DNA of 64,000 nt from an uncultured Streptomyces sp. (GTDB lineage: Bacteria > Actinomycetota > Actinomycetes > Streptomycetales > Streptomycetaceae), in NCBI RefSeq assembly GCF_947488945.1, contig NZ_CANLBS010000007.1, positions 124,001 through 188,000 of the forward strand. Direction: 5' to 3'. The notes beneath the pieces were generated by a model. It searched no databases, was not told where the DNA came from, and worked only from the letters and a program-made list of their open reading frames with translations. Position numbers and translations under genes: made by a program. Shown here piece after piece: positions 33,196 through 42,192 of this stretch. Positions within the stretch are counted from its first letter, which is position 1, and the number at the start of each line of letters is the position of its first letter.

Positions 33196-33399
33196 ATGCA
33201 GGCGACCGCGTACACGTACGACTCCGAGACCCGCAGCGGAAGTGTGCTGCTGGACGACGGCACCCCGGTGGAGTTCGGCGCACCGGCCTTCGACGCGGGC
33301 GGGCTGCTGATGCTGCGGCCGGGCCAGCGGGTGCGGATCGAGGGCGAGGGACGGGGCGCCGGACTGCGGATCTCCCTGGTGACGCTCCAGACCTTCTGA
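33196..33399 (+). CDS. Small beta-rich protein resembling a degenerate cold-shock domain
   Basis: 67-residue protein. The pattern TRSGSVLLDDGTPVEF, then LMLRPGQRVRIEGEG, resembles the OB-fold of cold-shock proteins. The aromatic RNP1/RNP2 motifs (KGFGFI, VFVHF) are absent, so nucleic-acid binding is doubtful. It probably has a leaderless start. It lies just after cofC and convergent to hupS. Function unknown. Confidence 0.8.
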   Translation: MQATAYTYDSETRSGSVLLDDGTPVEFGAPAFDAGGLLMLRPGQRVRIEGEGRGAGLRISLVTLQTF

Positions 33400-33436
33400 C
33401 GCCCCCGCGGGCCTCCGGGGGTGCCGGACACGCCGC

Positions 33437-33467
33437 GGGCCGGGCTCCCCCGAGGGGAGCCCGGCCC
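33437..33467. terminator. Bidirectional hairpin between the small CSD-like gene and hupS
   Basis: Perfect 14-bp stem GGGCCGGGCTCCCC with loop CGA, positioned between two convergent genes. Confidence 0.8.
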
Positions 33468-33500
33468 GGCGCGTGTGCGGGAGCGAGCGCGTGCCCGGTC

Positions 33501-34148
33501 CTACTTCTTGCGAGCGGCGGCCTTCTTGGCGGTCGTCGTGCGCGCCGTGGTCTTCTTCGCGGGCGCCTTCTTCGCCGTGGTCTTCTTGGCGGGCGCGGTC
33601 TTGGTGGCGACGGCCTTCTTGGCGGCGGTGGCCGTGGTCTTCTTCGCCGGCGTCGCCTTCTTGGCTGCGGCGGCCGTGGTCTTCTTCGCCGGCGTCGCCT
33701 TCTTCGCGGCGGCGGCCGTGGTCTTCTTCGCCGGCGTCGCCTTCTTCGCGGCGGTGGCCTTCTTGGCGGTGGCCTTCTTGGCGGCGGCCTTGGCCGTCGT
33801 ACGGGTGGAAGCTCCGCCCGAGAGGCTGCCCTTGGGGGCCTTCTTGACGGCCACGTCGTTCTTGGGGAGCTTCTTGGAGCCGCTCACCAGGTCCTTGAAG
33901 CCCTGACCCGCGCGGAAGCGGGGCACCGAGGTCTTCTTGACCCGCACGCGCTCACCCGTCTGCGGGTTGCGGGCGTAACGGGCCGGGCGGTCGACCTTCT
34001 CGAACGAGCCGAAGCCGGTGACCGACACGCGGTCTCCCGCCACGACCGCGCGGACGATCGCGTCCAGTACCGCGTCGACCGCGTCTGCGGCCTGCTGGCG
34101 GCCGCCGACCTTGTCGGCAATCGCTTCTACGAGCTGCGCCTTGTTCAC
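33501..34148 (-). CDS. hupS: HU-family nucleoid protein with Lys/Ala-rich tail (HupS)
   Basis: 215-residue DNA-binding protein. Residues 1-92 are a standard HU domain (NKAQLVEAIADKVG, GFGSFEKVDRPARYARNP). Residues 93-215 form a histone-H1-like tail of AKK, PAKK and TTA repeats. S. coelicolor HupS has this layout, is enriched in spores and compacts the nucleoid. GTG start with GGGGAAGAC upstream. The upstream region is unusually AT-rich for this genome, including TATATA, consistent with a strong promoter. Confidence 0.96.
   Translation of the reverse strand: MNKAQLVEAIADKVGGRQQAADAVDAVLDAIVRAVVAGDRVSVTGFGSFEKVDRPARYARNPQTGERVRVKKTSVPRFRAGQGFKDLVSGSKKLPKNDVAVKKAPKGSLSGGASTRTTAKAAAKKATAKKATAAKKATPAKKTTAAAAKKATPAKKTTAAAAKKATPAKKTTATAAKKAVATKTAPAKKTTAKKAPAKKTTARTTTAKKAAARKK
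33634..33759 (-). repeat. 42-bp tandem repeat inside hupS
   Basis: Three copies at 33634, 33676 and 33718, nearly identical. They encode three 14-residue units ATPAKKTTAxAAKK in the HupS tail. Copy number is likely to vary between strains. Confidence 0.85.
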
Positions 34149-34169
34149 GTCTTCCCCTTCGGAGACATT

Positions 34170-34191
34170 GCCCGAACGAAATCGTTCAGGC
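34170..34191 (-). promoter_or_regulatory. Inverted repeat in the hupS leader
   Basis: GCCcGAACGA-AA-TCGTTCaGGC, 22-43 bp upstream of the hupS GTG. Ten-base arms with one mismatch. It could be a leader hairpin or an operator; no regulator is identified. Confidence 0.45.
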
Positions 34192-34291
34192 TTTTTCGCA
34201 CGTTAGGCAGATATATACCGCAAATCAAACACGAAACGGGCTAATCACCCTAGTGCCGCAACGAAGTCGACCGCCGCGGAGTTCCGCGGAG

Positions 34292-34519
34292 TCAGTCACC
34301 TTCGGGGAATCGGCCCTCGTCGAGGTCCTTCTTCAACCGGTCCAGACGCCGTGCGGCGCCCGAGAGATCGTGCTTCGCCGCGGCCGTGATGACCAACAGC
34401 TGCCGGGACAGCGCCATCCGTACGCCCTCCGGGACTTGCAGTGCACGCACTCTTGTGTGCGCTTCCTTCAATTGGTCGGCGACTTGGCCATAGAGCTTGA
34501 GTTGGCTGTCGCGTTCCAT
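34292..34519 (-). CDS. Conserved small alpha-helical protein, unknown
   Basis: 75-residue, highly charged, probably all-helical protein (DSQLKLYGQVADQLKEA, then LVITAAAKHDLSGAARRLD). I recall similar proteins beside leuD/hupS in other Streptomyces but no function. The ATG at 34519 has no clear RBS; CACAAT lies 6 nt upstream, so leaderless expression is possible. Soluble, no signal peptide. Confidence 0.75.
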   Translation of the reverse strand: MERDSQLKLYGQVADQLKEAHTRVRALQVPEGVRMALSRQLLVITAAAKHDLSGAARRLDRLKKDLDEGRFPEGD

Positions 34520-34573
34520 GCACCGATTGTGCCATCTGGGGCGAGTTGTCGCCGTACGGGGTCTCAACAAGCG

Positions 34574-34607
34574 ACTGCGCCCCCTGCCGGCGGGCAGGGG
34601 GCGCAGT
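34574..34607 (-). terminator. Terminator hairpin downstream of leuD
   Basis: Perfect 15-bp stem ACTGCGCCCCCTGCC with loop GGCG, 16 bp beyond the leuD stop codon. Confidence 0.8.
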
Positions 34608-34623
34608 ACTGGAAAAGCGCTGC

Positions 34624-35217
34624 TCAGACGTGAATTGTACGCGGCTTGTGGGCCGGCCTTGCCGTCTCGTACGCCGCGATGTCCGCTTCGTTCTGAAGGG
34701 TGAGGCTGATGTCGTCGAGGCCGTTCAGCAGCCGCCAGCGGGCGTTCTCGTCGAGCTCGAAGGCGGCGGTGACGTCCCCCGCCCGAACCTCCCGCGCCTC
34801 CAGGTCGACCGTGACCTCGGCGGTCGGGTCGGCCTCCGTCAGCTCCCACAGGGTGTCGACGACGGACTGGTCCAGAACGACGGTCAGCAGACCGTTCTTC
34901 AGCGAGTTGCCGCGGAAGATGTCGGCGAACCGGGAGGAGATGACGGTCTTGAAGCCGAAGTTCTGCAGGGCCCAGACGGCGTGCTCGCGGGAGGAGCCGG
35001 TGCCGAAGTCGGGGCCCGCCACCAGGACGCTCGCGCCCTGCCGCTCGGGGCGGTTGAGGATGAAGGAGTCGTCCTTGCGCCAGGCTTCGAAGAGGCCGTC
35101 CTCGAAGCCGTCGCGGGTGACCTTCTTCAGCCAGTGGGCCGGGATGATCTGGTCGGTGTCGACGTTGCTGCGGCGCAGCGGGACGGCCCGGCCGGTGTGG
35201 ATCGTGAATGCTTCCAT
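34624..35217 (-). CDS. leuD: 3-isopropylmalate dehydratase small subunit
   Basis: 197-residue swivel-domain subunit of isopropylmalate isomerase in leucine synthesis. It shows [28 protein letters not shown] and [15 protein letters not shown]. It starts 2 bp after the leuC stop codon; the RBS GGAG lies in the end of leuC. Operon leuC-leuD. Confidence 0.97.
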   Translation of the reverse strand: MEAFTIHTGRAVPLRRSNVDTDQIIPAHWLKKVTRDGFEDGLFEAWRKDDSFILNRPERQGASVLVAGPDFGTGSSREHAVWALQNFGFKTVISSRFADIFRGNSLKNGLLTVVLDQSVVDTLWELTEADPTAEVTVDLEAREVRAGDVTAAFELDENARWRLLNGLDDISLTLQNEADIAAYETARPAHKPRTIHV

Positions 35218-35219
35218 GG

Positions 35220-36647
35220 TTATCGGACTCCGGCGGGCGTACGGGTGTCGGACAGGTCGGCGGGCGAGGCCAGGTGGCCGAGCACCGCGGTGGCGGCGGC
35301 GACCTGCGGGGAGACGAGGTGGGTGCGTCCGCCCTTGCCCTGCCGTCCCTCGAAGTTGCGGTTCGAGGTGGAGGCGGAGCGCTCGCCGGGGGCGAGCTGA
35401 TCGGGGTTCATGCCCAGGCACATCGAGCAGCCCGCGTGCCGCCATTCGGCGCCCGCCGCGGTGAACACCTTGTCCAGACCCTCCTCGACCGCCTGCAGCG
35501 CGACCCGGACGGAGCCCGGCACGACCAGCATCCGTACGCCGTCGGCGACTTTGCGTCCGTCCAGGATCGCTGCGGCGTTGCGCAGGTCCTCGATCCGGCC
35601 GTTGGTGCAGGAGCCCACGAAGACGGTGTCGACACCGATGTCGCGCAGCGGCTGCCCGGCGGTCAACCCCATGTACTCCAGGGCCTTTTCGGCGGCGAAC
35701 CGCTCCGAGGCGTCCTCGTACGAGGCGGGGTCGGGGACGTTGGCGGAGAGCGGCGCGCCCTGGCCGGGGTTGGTGCCCCAGGTGACGAACGGGGCCAGCT
35801 CCGCGGCGTCGATGACGACCTCCGCGTCGAAGACGGCGTCGTCGTCGGTGCGCAGCGTCTTCCAGTACGCGACGGCGGCGTCCCAGTCCTCGCCCTGCGG
35901 GGCGTGGTCACGGCCCCGGAGGTACTCGAAGGTGGTCGCGTCGGGCGCGATCATGCCCGCGCGGGCGCCGGCCTCGATCGACATGTTGCAGATGGTCATC
36001 CGGGCCTCCATCGAGAGCTTCTCGATGGCGGAGCCGCGGTATTCGATGATGTAGCCCTGGCCGCCGCCGGTGCCGATCCGGGTGATGATCGCCAGGATGA
36101 CGTCCTTGGCCGTGACGTCCTCAGGCAGTTCGCCCTCGATCGTGATGGCCATGGTCTTCGGGCGGGCCATCGGCAGCGTCTGGGTGGCCAGCACGTGCTC
36201 CACCTGGCTGGTGCCGATGCCGAACGCCAGCGCGCCGAAGGCTCCGTGGGTGGAGGTGTGGGAGTCGCCGCAGACCACGGTGGTGCCCGGCTGGGTGAGC
36301 CCGAGCTGCGGGCCGACCACGTGCACGACGCCCTGCTCGACGTCGCCCAGCGGGTGCAGCCGCACGCCGAACTCCGCGCAGTTCTTGCGCAGGGTCTCCA
36401 GCTGGGCGCGGGAGACCGGGTCGGCGATCGGCTTGTCGATGTCGAGGGTCGGGGTGTTGTGGTCCTCGGTGGCGATGGTGAGGTCGAGGCGCCGCACCGG
36501 GCGTCCGGCCTGCCGCAGACCGTCGAAGGCCTGCGGGCTGGTCACCTCGTGCAGCAGGTGCAGATCGATGAAGAGAAGGTCGGGCTCGCCCTCCGCGCGC
36601 CGGACGACGTGGTCGTCCCAGACCTTCTCCGCGAGTGTCCTACCCAT
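35220..36647 (-). CDS. leuC: 3-isopropylmalate dehydratase large subunit
   Basis: 475-residue aconitase-family subunit binding a [4Fe-4S] cluster. It has [33 protein letters not shown] and [11 protein letters not shown], supplying the three cluster cysteines. Forms a heterodimer with LeuD. Divergent from ndgR; in S. coelicolor NdgR activates leuCD, and an inverted repeat lies between the two genes here. Confidence 0.97.
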   Translation of the reverse strand: MGRTLAEKVWDDHVVRRAEGEPDLLFIDLHLLHEVTSPQAFDGLRQAGRPVRRLDLTIATEDHNTPTLDIDKPIADPVSRAQLETLRKNCAEFGVRLHPLGDVEQGVVHVVGPQLGLTQPGTTVVCGDSHTSTHGAFGALAFGIGTSQVEHVLATQTLPMARPKTMAITIEGELPEDVTAKDVILAIITRIGTGGGQGYIIEYRGSAIEKLSMEARMTICNMSIEAGARAGMIAPDATTFEYLRGRDHAPQGEDWDAAVAYWKTLRTDDDAVFDAEVVIDAAELAPFVTWGTNPGQGAPLSANVPDPASYEDASERFAAEKALEYMGLTAGQPLRDIGVDTVFVGSCTNGRIEDLRNAAAILDGRKVADGVRMLVVPGSVRVALQAVEEGLDKVFTAAGAEWRHAGCSMCLGMNPDQLAPGERSASTSNRNFEGRQGKGGRTHLVSPQVAAATAVLGHLASPADLSDTRTPAGVR

Positions 36648-36787
36648 CGCTTTCCCTCCGGCCGGCGTCCTCGCCGGCCCAACTAGAGATTCGGTGCGCC
36701 GCCGTCCGGTCCCCCTGCGGGGCGGTGGCTACGGGCCGCCGTACGGCCGTCCGTACAGGTTCGCAACTTCCAGCGGAAATTGAACTT

Positions 36788-36808
36788 GCGTTTCACAGAG
36801 TGAGACGC
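36788..36808. promoter_or_regulatory. Candidate operator in the leuC-ndgR divergent region
   Basis: Inverted repeat GCGTTTCAC-AGA-GTGAGACGC with one mismatch in 9-bp arms. It ends 12 bp before the ndgR ATG and lies about 140 bp upstream of leuC. Position suits binding by NdgR itself; this is inferred from location and symmetry only. Confidence 0.6.
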
Positions 36809-36820
36809 GAATATCGTCGT

Positions 36821-37534
36821 ATGGACAACTCTAGCGGCGTCGGCGTTCTCGACAAGGCGGCCGTGGTATTGGCCGCTCTGGAGTCCGGCCCGGCCACCCT
36901 GGCCGGTCTGGTGGCGGCGACCGGACTCGCACGACCCACGGCCCACCGCCTCGCCGTGGCACTCGAACATCACCGCATGGTGGCACGCGACATGCAGGGC
37001 CGGTTCATCCTCGGCCCGCGCCTGGCCGAACTGGCGGCTGCGGCGGGCGAGGACCGCCTGCTGGCGACCGCGGGCCCGGTGCTCACCCACCTCCGCGACA
37101 TCACCGGGGAGAGCGCGCAGCTCTATCGCCGCCAGGGCGACATGCGCATCTGCGTGGCCGCCGCGGAACGGCTGTCCGGACTGCGGGACACCGTGCCGGT
37201 GGGCTCCACGCTCACGATGAAGGCCGGCTCCTCCGCCCAGATCCTGATGGCCTGGGAGGAGCCGGAGCGGCTCCACCGCGGCCTGCAGGGGGCCCGGTTC
37301 ACCGCGACGGCGCTCTCCGGCGTACGGCGCCGGGGCTGGGCCCAGTCGATCGGAGAGCGCGAGCCGGGCGTGGCCTCGGTCTCCGCGCCGGTGCGCGGCC
37401 CCTCGAACCGCGTGGTCGCCGCGGTGTCGGTCTCCGGTCCGATCGAGCGGCTGACCCGGCACCCCGGCCGGATGCACGCCCAGGCGGTCATCGACTCCGC
37501 GGCCCGCCTCAGCGAGGCCCTGCGCCGCGGCTGA
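36821..37534 (+). CDS. ndgR: IclR-family regulator NdgR
   Basis: 237-residue regulator. The N-terminal winged helix (VLAALESGPATLAGLVAATG, then RPTAHRLAVALEHHRM) is followed by the IclR effector domain (SAQLYRRQGDMRICVA, GVASVSAPVRG). NdgR controls leucine and other amino-acid genes in Streptomyces. TATCGT sits directly before the ATG, so the exact transcript start is unclear. Immediately divergent from leuC. Confidence 0.93.
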   Translation: MDNSSGVGVLDKAAVVLAALESGPATLAGLVAATGLARPTAHRLAVALEHHRMVARDMQGRFILGPRLAELAAAAGEDRLLATAGPVLTHLRDITGESAQLYRRQGDMRICVAAAERLSGLRDTVPVGSTLTMKAGSSAQILMAWEEPERLHRGLQGARFTATALSGVRRRGWAQSIGEREPGVASVSAPVRGPSNRVVAAVSVSGPIERLTRHPGRMHAQAVIDSAARLSEALRRG

Positions 37535-37767
37535 CCGCCCGCCCCGGCCTTTCCGTGCTCCGTTTCTCCGTTTCCCGTTCCGACCCCGTGCGCGACGGAC
37601 GGCCGCCCCAGCGTCGTGGTGGCCCCGCGCCCGCACCGCCCTTCCGCTGCACACCGGTTGCCCGCGGTCCGGCCCGAACCCGCCCCGGACGTCCGGGAGA
37701 TGACCCACGGAAGAGCGCCCCACGGACACAGAGCCCCACGGGCACACGGGCACACGGGCACACGAAA

Positions 37768-37796
37768 AAGGTCCTCCACCATGGGTGAAGGACCTT
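37768..37796 (-). terminator. Terminator of the tRNA cluster
   Basis: On the minus strand, AAGGTCCTTCACC-CAT-GGTGGAGGACCTT followed by TTTCG. A 13-bp stem with one mismatch plus a T tract, 11 bp after the last tRNA. Just beyond it (37737-37762) is a CACACGGG-type tandem repeat without evident role. Confidence 0.88.
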
Positions 37797-37806
37797 CTCC
37801 TCTGTG

Positions 37807-37879
37807 TACCCCCGACCGGATTCGAACCGGCGCTACTGCCGTGAGAGGGCAGCGTGCTAGGCCGCTACACAACGGGGGC
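37807..37879 (-). tRNA. tRNA-Glu (anticodon CTC), copy 1
   Basis: 73-nt cloverleaf: acceptor GCCCCCG pairing with CGGGGGT, anticodon loop CTCTCAC giving CTC, and T-loop GGTTCGAATCC. CCA is not encoded. Last gene of the five-gene minus-strand array. Confidence 0.95.
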
Positions 37880-37898
37880 TTGTTCTTGGGGACTTGCG

Positions 37899-37970
37899 CT
37901 GGGCTACCAGGACTCGAACCTAGAATGACGGTACCAGAAACCGTAGTGTTGCCAATTACACCATAGCCCA
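37899..37970 (-). tRNA. tRNA-Gln (anticodon CTG), copy 1
   Basis: 72-nt cloverleaf: acceptor TGGGCTA pairing with TAGCCCA, anticodon loop TTCTGGT giving CTG, T-arm GGTTCGAGTCC, discriminator G. Identical in sequence to the copy at 38232-38303. Confidence 0.95.
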
Positions 37971-37982
37971 TGGTGATGCAAG

Positions 37983-38055
37983 TACCCCCGACCGGATTCG
38001 AACCGGCGCTACTGCCGTGAGAGGGCAGCGTGCTAGGCCGCTACACAACGGGGGC
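37983..38055 (-). tRNA. tRNA-Glu (anticodon CTC), copy 2
   Basis: Same 73-nt sequence as the other two Glu copies. It lies 12 bp upstream of the Gln copy, too close for its own promoter, so this part of the array is co-transcribed. Confidence 0.95.
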
Positions 38056-38140
38056 CCTAGCGATCCTCGTCCGGCGTCAGCCGGATGTTTTCACCGCGGG
38101 AACGTGGGTGCGACCCTGATGCACCCGCGGGATGGATCTG

Positions 38141-38213
38141 TACCCCCGACCGGATTCGAACCGGCGCTACTGCCGTGAGAGGGCAGCGTGCTAGGCCGCT
38201 ACACAACGGGGGC
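38141..38213 (-). tRNA. tRNA-Glu (anticodon CTC), copy 3
   Basis: Identical to copies 1 and 2. It is separated from copy 2 by 85 bp, which contains a TCCGGC-TGAC-GCCGGA hairpin and could hold a processing site or an internal promoter. Confidence 0.95.
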
Positions 38214-38231
38214 TTGTTGCTCGATACTGCG

Positions 38232-38303
38232 CTGGGCTACCAGGACTCGAACCTAGAATGACGGTACCAGAAACCGTAGTGTTGCCAATTACACCATAGC
38301 CCA
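38232..38303 (-). tRNA. tRNA-Gln (anticodon CTG), copy 2
   Basis: First gene of the array on the minus strand. Only 33 bp separate it from the HAD gene, and that gap holds a hairpin, so its promoter must overlap the end of the HAD gene. Confidence 0.95.
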
Positions 38304-38309
38304 ATGAAA

Positions 38310-38332
38310 AGCAACCCCTGAGGGTTGTTTTT
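38310..38332 (-). terminator. Terminator hairpin after the HAD gene
   Basis: CAACCC-TCAG-GGGTTG followed by CTTTT on the minus strand; the plus strand also has a T tract. It begins 4 bp after the HAD stop codon and lies 6 bp from the first tRNA. Confidence 0.7.
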
Positions 38333-38336
38333 CTGT

Positions 38337-39110
38337 CTACGCTTCCCGACCGGATCTTTCGGCCCGCTCGGGCGGCGCAGAAAGAACATTACCCGAAGGT
38401 GTCCGGCGCTCCAAAACGGGTATCCCGGCCAGCACGTCGGGGAGCTGGTCCAGGCCGGTGATGCGGACCAGATCGGCTCGTCCGCCCCGCCCCCGGCGGT
38501 CCAGCCAGATGCCGGTGAGCCCGGCCGCGACGGCGCCCGCGGCGTCGATGTCCGGCTCGTCGCCGACGTACGCCACCTCGTGCGGCTCCAGGGCCAGCAG
38601 TTCGCAGGCGGCCAGGAAGGCGCCCGGTTCCGGCTTGGAGATCCCGAGTTCGACGGCGCACACCATCACCTCGAAACGCTCCCGCACCCCGAGGGCGGTC
38701 AGTTTGCGGTGCTGGTGGGCGGTGCTGGAGTTGGAGAGCACCCCGTGGCGGTAGTCGGAGGCCAGCAGTTCCAGCACCGGCAGCACGTCCGGGAAGAGCT
38801 CCCAGGCGGCCTCGTAGTGGGCGGCGTGCCGGGCGAACCAGTCGTCGGCCCCCTCGTCGGTCAGCGCCGGCTCGCCGAGGAAGTCCCGCACCCGGTCCCT
38901 GCGCTGGCCGTCGAAGTCCGTCTCCCCGGCGGCGAACCGCGCCCAGTGCCGCATGGTGGTCGTGTGCCATCCCTCCAGCGCCTCGTCGGGCGTCGCGTAC
39001 CCGGGCGGCAGCCCTTCCAGCTCCAGCAGCCGGCTCATGGCCCGGGTGTCGGCCCCCCGGTAGTCGAAGATCGTGTCGTCCACGTCCCACAGCACCGCTC
39101 TGATCCCCAT
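38337..39110 (-). CDS. HAD-superfamily hydrolase
   Basis: 257-residue phosphatase-like protein. Motif I is WDVDDTIFDY (nucleophile Asp), motif II GVLSNSS, motif III lysine in GISKPEPGAF, and motif IV YVGDEPDIDAAGAVAAG. The helical cap lies between residues 17 and 90. Substrate unknown; the type resembles 2-haloacid dehalogenase-like phosphatases. A strong hairpin separates it from gltX. Confidence 0.92.
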   Translation of the reverse strand: MGIRAVLWDVDDTIFDYRGADTRAMSRLLELEGLPPGYATPDEALEGWHTTTMRHWARFAAGETDFDGQRRDRVRDFLGEPALTDEGADDWFARHAAHYEAAWELFPDVLPVLELLASDYRHGVLSNSSTAHQHRKLTALGVRERFEVMVCAVELGISKPEPGAFLAACELLALEPHEVAYVGDEPDIDAAGAVAAGLTGIWLDRRGRGGRADLVRITGLDQLPDVLAGIPVLERRTPSGNVLSAPPERAERSGREA

Positions 39111-39144
39111 ACCGGTGCCCTACCCGTGCGCGTGGACGGGCGAA

Positions 39145-39190
39145 CGCCCGGAGGCCGGGCTCCCCCGTCGGGGAGCCCGGCCTCCGGGCG
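39145..39190 (-). terminator. Terminator hairpin downstream of gltX
   Basis: Perfect 21-bp stem (begins CGCCCGGAGGCCGGG) with loop CGTC, 16 bp beyond the gltX stop codon. Confidence 0.85.
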
Positions 39191-39206
39191 TCGTGCGGCG
39201 TCCGGA

Positions 39207-40718
39207 TCAGGCGGTGAGCCTGGCCAGTGCCGCGTCGATCCGGGCGAGGGTCTTCTCGCGGCCCAGGATCTCCATGGACTCGAAGAGCGGCAGCCCGACC
39301 GTGCGGCCGGTGACCGCGACGCGGACCGGGGCCTGCGCCTTGCCGAGCTTCAGGCCGTGCGTCTCGCCGGCGGCGAGGACGGCGGCCTTGAGCTCTTCGG
39401 CGTTCCACCCGGCGGCGGCCAGATTGGCGCGGGCGGTGGTCAGCAGGGCGTCGGAGCCCTCCTTCATCGCCTTGGCCCAGGACGCCTCGTCCTCGACCGG
39501 CTCCTCCAGGAAGAGGAAGTCGACGTTGGCGGTGATGTCGGACAGGACGGTGACCCGCGTCTGGGCGTGCGGGGCGATCTCGGCGAACTTCTCCGCGTCG
39601 AACCGCTCCGGCGCCCAGTTCGCGAAGGGGGCCCGCAGCCAGGGCGCGCAGCGCTCGGTGAAGTCCTTCACGTCGAGCATCCGGATGTGCTCGGCGTTGA
39701 CGTGCTCGGCCTTCTTCAGGTCGAAGCGGGCCGGGTTGGCGTTGACGTCGGCGATGTCGAACGCCGCGACCAGCTCGTCCCTGCTGAAGATGTCGCGGTC
39801 CTCGGCGATCGACCAGCCCAGCAGCGAGAGGTAGTTGAGCAGGCCCTCGGGCAGGAAGCCGCGCTCGCGGTAGAGGTTGAGCGAGGCCTGCGGGTCGCGC
39901 TTGGAGAGCTTCTTGTTGCCCTCGCCCATGACGTACGGCAGGTGGCCGAAGGCGGGGACGTCCTTGGCCACGCCCAGCTCGATCAGCGCCCGGTAGAGGG
40001 CGATCTGGCGAGGGGTGGAGGAGAGCAGGTCCTCGCCGCGCAGGACGTGGGTGATCTCCATCAGGGCGTCGTCCACCGGGTTGACCAGCGTGTAGAGCGG
40101 GGCCCCGTTGGCGCGGACGATGCCGTAGTCGGGGACGTTCTCCGGCTGGACCGTGATCTCGCCGCGGACCAGGTCGGTGAAGGTGATCGCCTCGTCGGGC
40201 ATCCGGAAGCGGACGATCGGGGCGCGGCCCTCGGCCTCGTACGCCGCCTTCTGCTCGGCGGTGAGGTCGCGGCAGTGGCCGTCGTAGCCGGACGGCTTGC
40301 CGGCGGCGCGGGCGGCGTCGCGGCGGGCGTCGAGCTCCTCCGTGGTGCAGTAGCAGGAGTAGGCGTGGCCGGCGTCCTGCAGCTTGGCCGCGACGTCGCG
40401 GTAAAGGTCCATCCGCTGCGACTGGCGGTACGGGGCGTGCGGGCCGCCGATCTCGGGGCCCTCGTCCCAGTCGAAGCCGAGCCAGCGCATCGAGTCCAGG
40501 AGCTGCTGGTACGACTCCTCGGAGTCGCGGGCCGCGTCGGTGTCCTCGATGCGGAAGACCAGGGTGCCCCCGTGGTGCCGGGCGAAGGCCCAGTTGAACA
40601 GGGCGGTCCGCACCAGCCCGACGTGGGGGTTGCCGGTCGGGGAGGGACAGAACCGCACGCGGGGGGGTACCCCGTGCCCGAGCGGAGCCGGGGGCTTGGG
40701 GGAGGTGCCGTTAACCAC
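39207..40718 (-). CDS. gltX: Glutamyl-tRNA synthetase
   Basis: 503-residue class I aminoacyl-tRNA synthetase. The HIGH-type motif is [10 protein letters not shown], the KMSKS-type motif is KKLSKRDP, and the zinc-like region is [15 protein letters not shown] start; the first 8 bases overlap the end of the FAH-family gene (GTGGTTAA), suggesting coupling. The tRNA-Glu genes for its substrate lie about 1 kb downstream on the same strand. Bacteria with this layout usually mischarge tRNA-Gln with GltX and correct it with GatCAB. Confidence 0.97.
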   Translation of the reverse strand: MVNGTSPKPPAPLGHGVPPRVRFCPSPTGNPHVGLVRTALFNWAFARHHGGTLVFRIEDTDAARDSEESYQQLLDSMRWLGFDWDEGPEIGGPHAPYRQSQRMDLYRDVAAKLQDAGHAYSCYCTTEELDARRDAARAAGKPSGYDGHCRDLTAEQKAAYEAEGRAPIVRFRMPDEAITFTDLVRGEITVQPENVPDYGIVRANGAPLYTLVNPVDDALMEITHVLRGEDLLSSTPRQIALYRALIELGVAKDVPAFGHLPYVMGEGNKKLSKRDPQASLNLYRERGFLPEGLLNYLSLLGWSIAEDRDIFSRDELVAAFDIADVNANPARFDLKKAEHVNAEHIRMLDVKDFTERCAPWLRAPFANWAPERFDAEKFAEIAPHAQTRVTVLSDITANVDFLFLEEPVEDEASWAKAMKEGSDALLTTARANLAAAGWNAEELKAAVLAAGETHGLKLGKAQAPVRVAVTGRTVGLPLFESMEILGREKTLARIDAALARLTA

Positions 40719-41496
40719 GCTTGATCACCTTGTTGGTGAGAGTGCCGATGCCTTCGATGGTGACGGCGACCTCGTCGCCGACGTGCAGGGGGCCGACCCC
40801 CGCGGGGGTGCCGGTGAGGATCACGTCGCCCGGGAGCAGCGTCATCGCCTCCGTGATGTGGACGACGAGGTCCTCCACCGAGCGGACCATGTCGCTGGTG
40901 CGGCCGAGCTGTCGCTGTTCGCCGTTGACGGTGGCCTGGATCGTCAGGTCGCCGGGGTCCAGGTCGGTCTCCACCCAGGGGCCGAGCGGGCAGGAGGTGT
41001 CGAAGCCCTTGGCGCGGGCCCACTGCTTCTCGCGCCGCTGGGCGTCGCGGGCGGTGACGTCGTTGGCGCAGGTGTAGCCGAAGACGACGTCGCGGACGCG
41101 CTCGCGGGGCACCTCGCGGCACATGCGGCCGATGACCACGGCCAGTTCGGCCTCGTGGTGCAGTTCGTCGGAGAAGGAGGGGTACTCGATGGCGTCCCCG
41201 GAGCCGATCACCGAGGTGGTGGGCTTGAAGAAGGCCACCGGGACGTCCCCGACCTCGTTGCCGAGTTCGGCGGCGTGCTCGGCGTAGTTGCGGCCGATGG
41301 CCACGACTTTGTTGGGGAGCACGGGGGGCAGCAGCCGGACCTTGTTCAGCGGGACCTTGGTGCCGGAGAGCTCGAAGTCGGCGTACGGAATGCCCTTGAT
41401 GATGTCGAGGACGAGGCCACCGGATTCGACGGTGCCCTCTCCCTCGACGGCGCCGAAGGCGACATTGCCGTCGATGGAGAACCTGGCGATGCGCAC
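40711..41496 (-). CDS. Fumarylacetoacetate hydrolase family protein
   Basis: 261-residue FAH-fold protein. It shows [29 protein letters not shown], the metal-site [23 protein letters not shown] and the C-terminal [10 protein letters not shown]. Family members cleave or decarboxylate acylpyruvates; substrate is not predictable here. Probably co-transcribed with gltX. Confidence 0.93.
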   Translation of the reverse strand: MRIARFSIDGNVAFGAVEGEGTVESGGLVLDIIKGIPYADFELSGTKVPLNKVRLLPPVLPNKVVAIGRNYAEHAAELGNEVGDVPVAFFKPTTSVIGSGDAIEYPSFSDELHHEAELAVVIGRMCREVPRERVRDVVFGYTCANDVTARDAQRREKQWARAKGFDTSCPLGPWVETDLDPGDLTIQATVNGEQRQLGRTSDMVRSVEDLVVHITEAMTLLPGDVILTGTPAGVGPLHVGDEVAVTIEGIGTLTNKVIKRG

Positions 41497-42075
41497 GGGA
41501 TGCTGTCGCCCCTCACTTGCTGGCTGGCTGAAGACTGACGCTCCAGGCTAACGCGGGCACCGGTGCCGCCGCTCCGCGCGCGGGCCGCCGCGCCGGGGGG
41601 CCGGCGAGGGGCTCGCGGGCGCCGGAGAGGGCTGCGGGGACCCCGCGCACGAGGGCCGGGGCGACTGTTCCTGCCCCCTCGGCAGACCCCTCCAAACATC
41701 GGACACCCGGCAAGCGCTCGAATGAGACAGCGATCATCGTGTGAGTTTGCTCACGAGTTCGCCTACAAAAGGAACATATCGGGATGATGATCATCCATCG
41801 AGAAACGGACATTGCGTCACTGAATGATCCATTCCGCTCCTGATCATGGCGACTGGGACCTTGGGCCTCCGATGGGGCCGTGTCCGTAATGATCAGCTTT
41901 GCGGGTGAACGCCTCCCACCCCACGTCACGCTCCCGTCACGCCGTGTCATCCCCGTGAAGGCGATGCTCAGGGCCCTTGTTGGCGGTCCTGCACTGTGCT
42001 GGAATTCCACGCACCGCCGCGGGTTCAGACCGGCGCAGGGGCGCAACGCGGCGCCGAGCGAGCGGCGGGAGGGGG
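41497..42075. other. Intergenic region upstream of cvn1
   Basis: 579 bp between divergent FAH-family and cvn1 genes. The stretch 41700-41890 is less GC-rich than its surroundings and includes a GATGATgATCATC palindrome near 41785. No promoter could be assigned with confidence; low coding quality throughout. Confidence 0.45.
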
Positions 42076-42192
42076 ATGAGTACGCCGGTCGCTCAACGAC
42101 CACCTTGGGGCGCTTCCGGTGCCCCACGACGCCGACACCGTCCCGGCCGCCATCGCGCGGAGGGACGCCTGGTCCAGAGGTTGCGACGCTAG
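42076..42192 (+). CDS. Possible short upstream ORF coupled to cvnA1
   Basis: 38-codon ORF (MSTPVAQRPPWGASG...) starting at an ATG behind GGGAGGGGG. Its stop TAG shares its last base with the cvnA1 GTG (TAGTG), so ribosomes ending here could restart on cvnA1. Third-position GC is only about 60%, much below real genes around it, so the peptide may not matter even if the ORF is translated. Confidence 0.3.
   Translation: MSTPVAQRPPWGASGAPRRRHRPGRHRAEGRLVQRLRR

Noticed and set aside
33634..33759. CRISPR-like regular repeat
   Set aside because: The 42-bp units are contiguous without spacers and encode the HupS tail.
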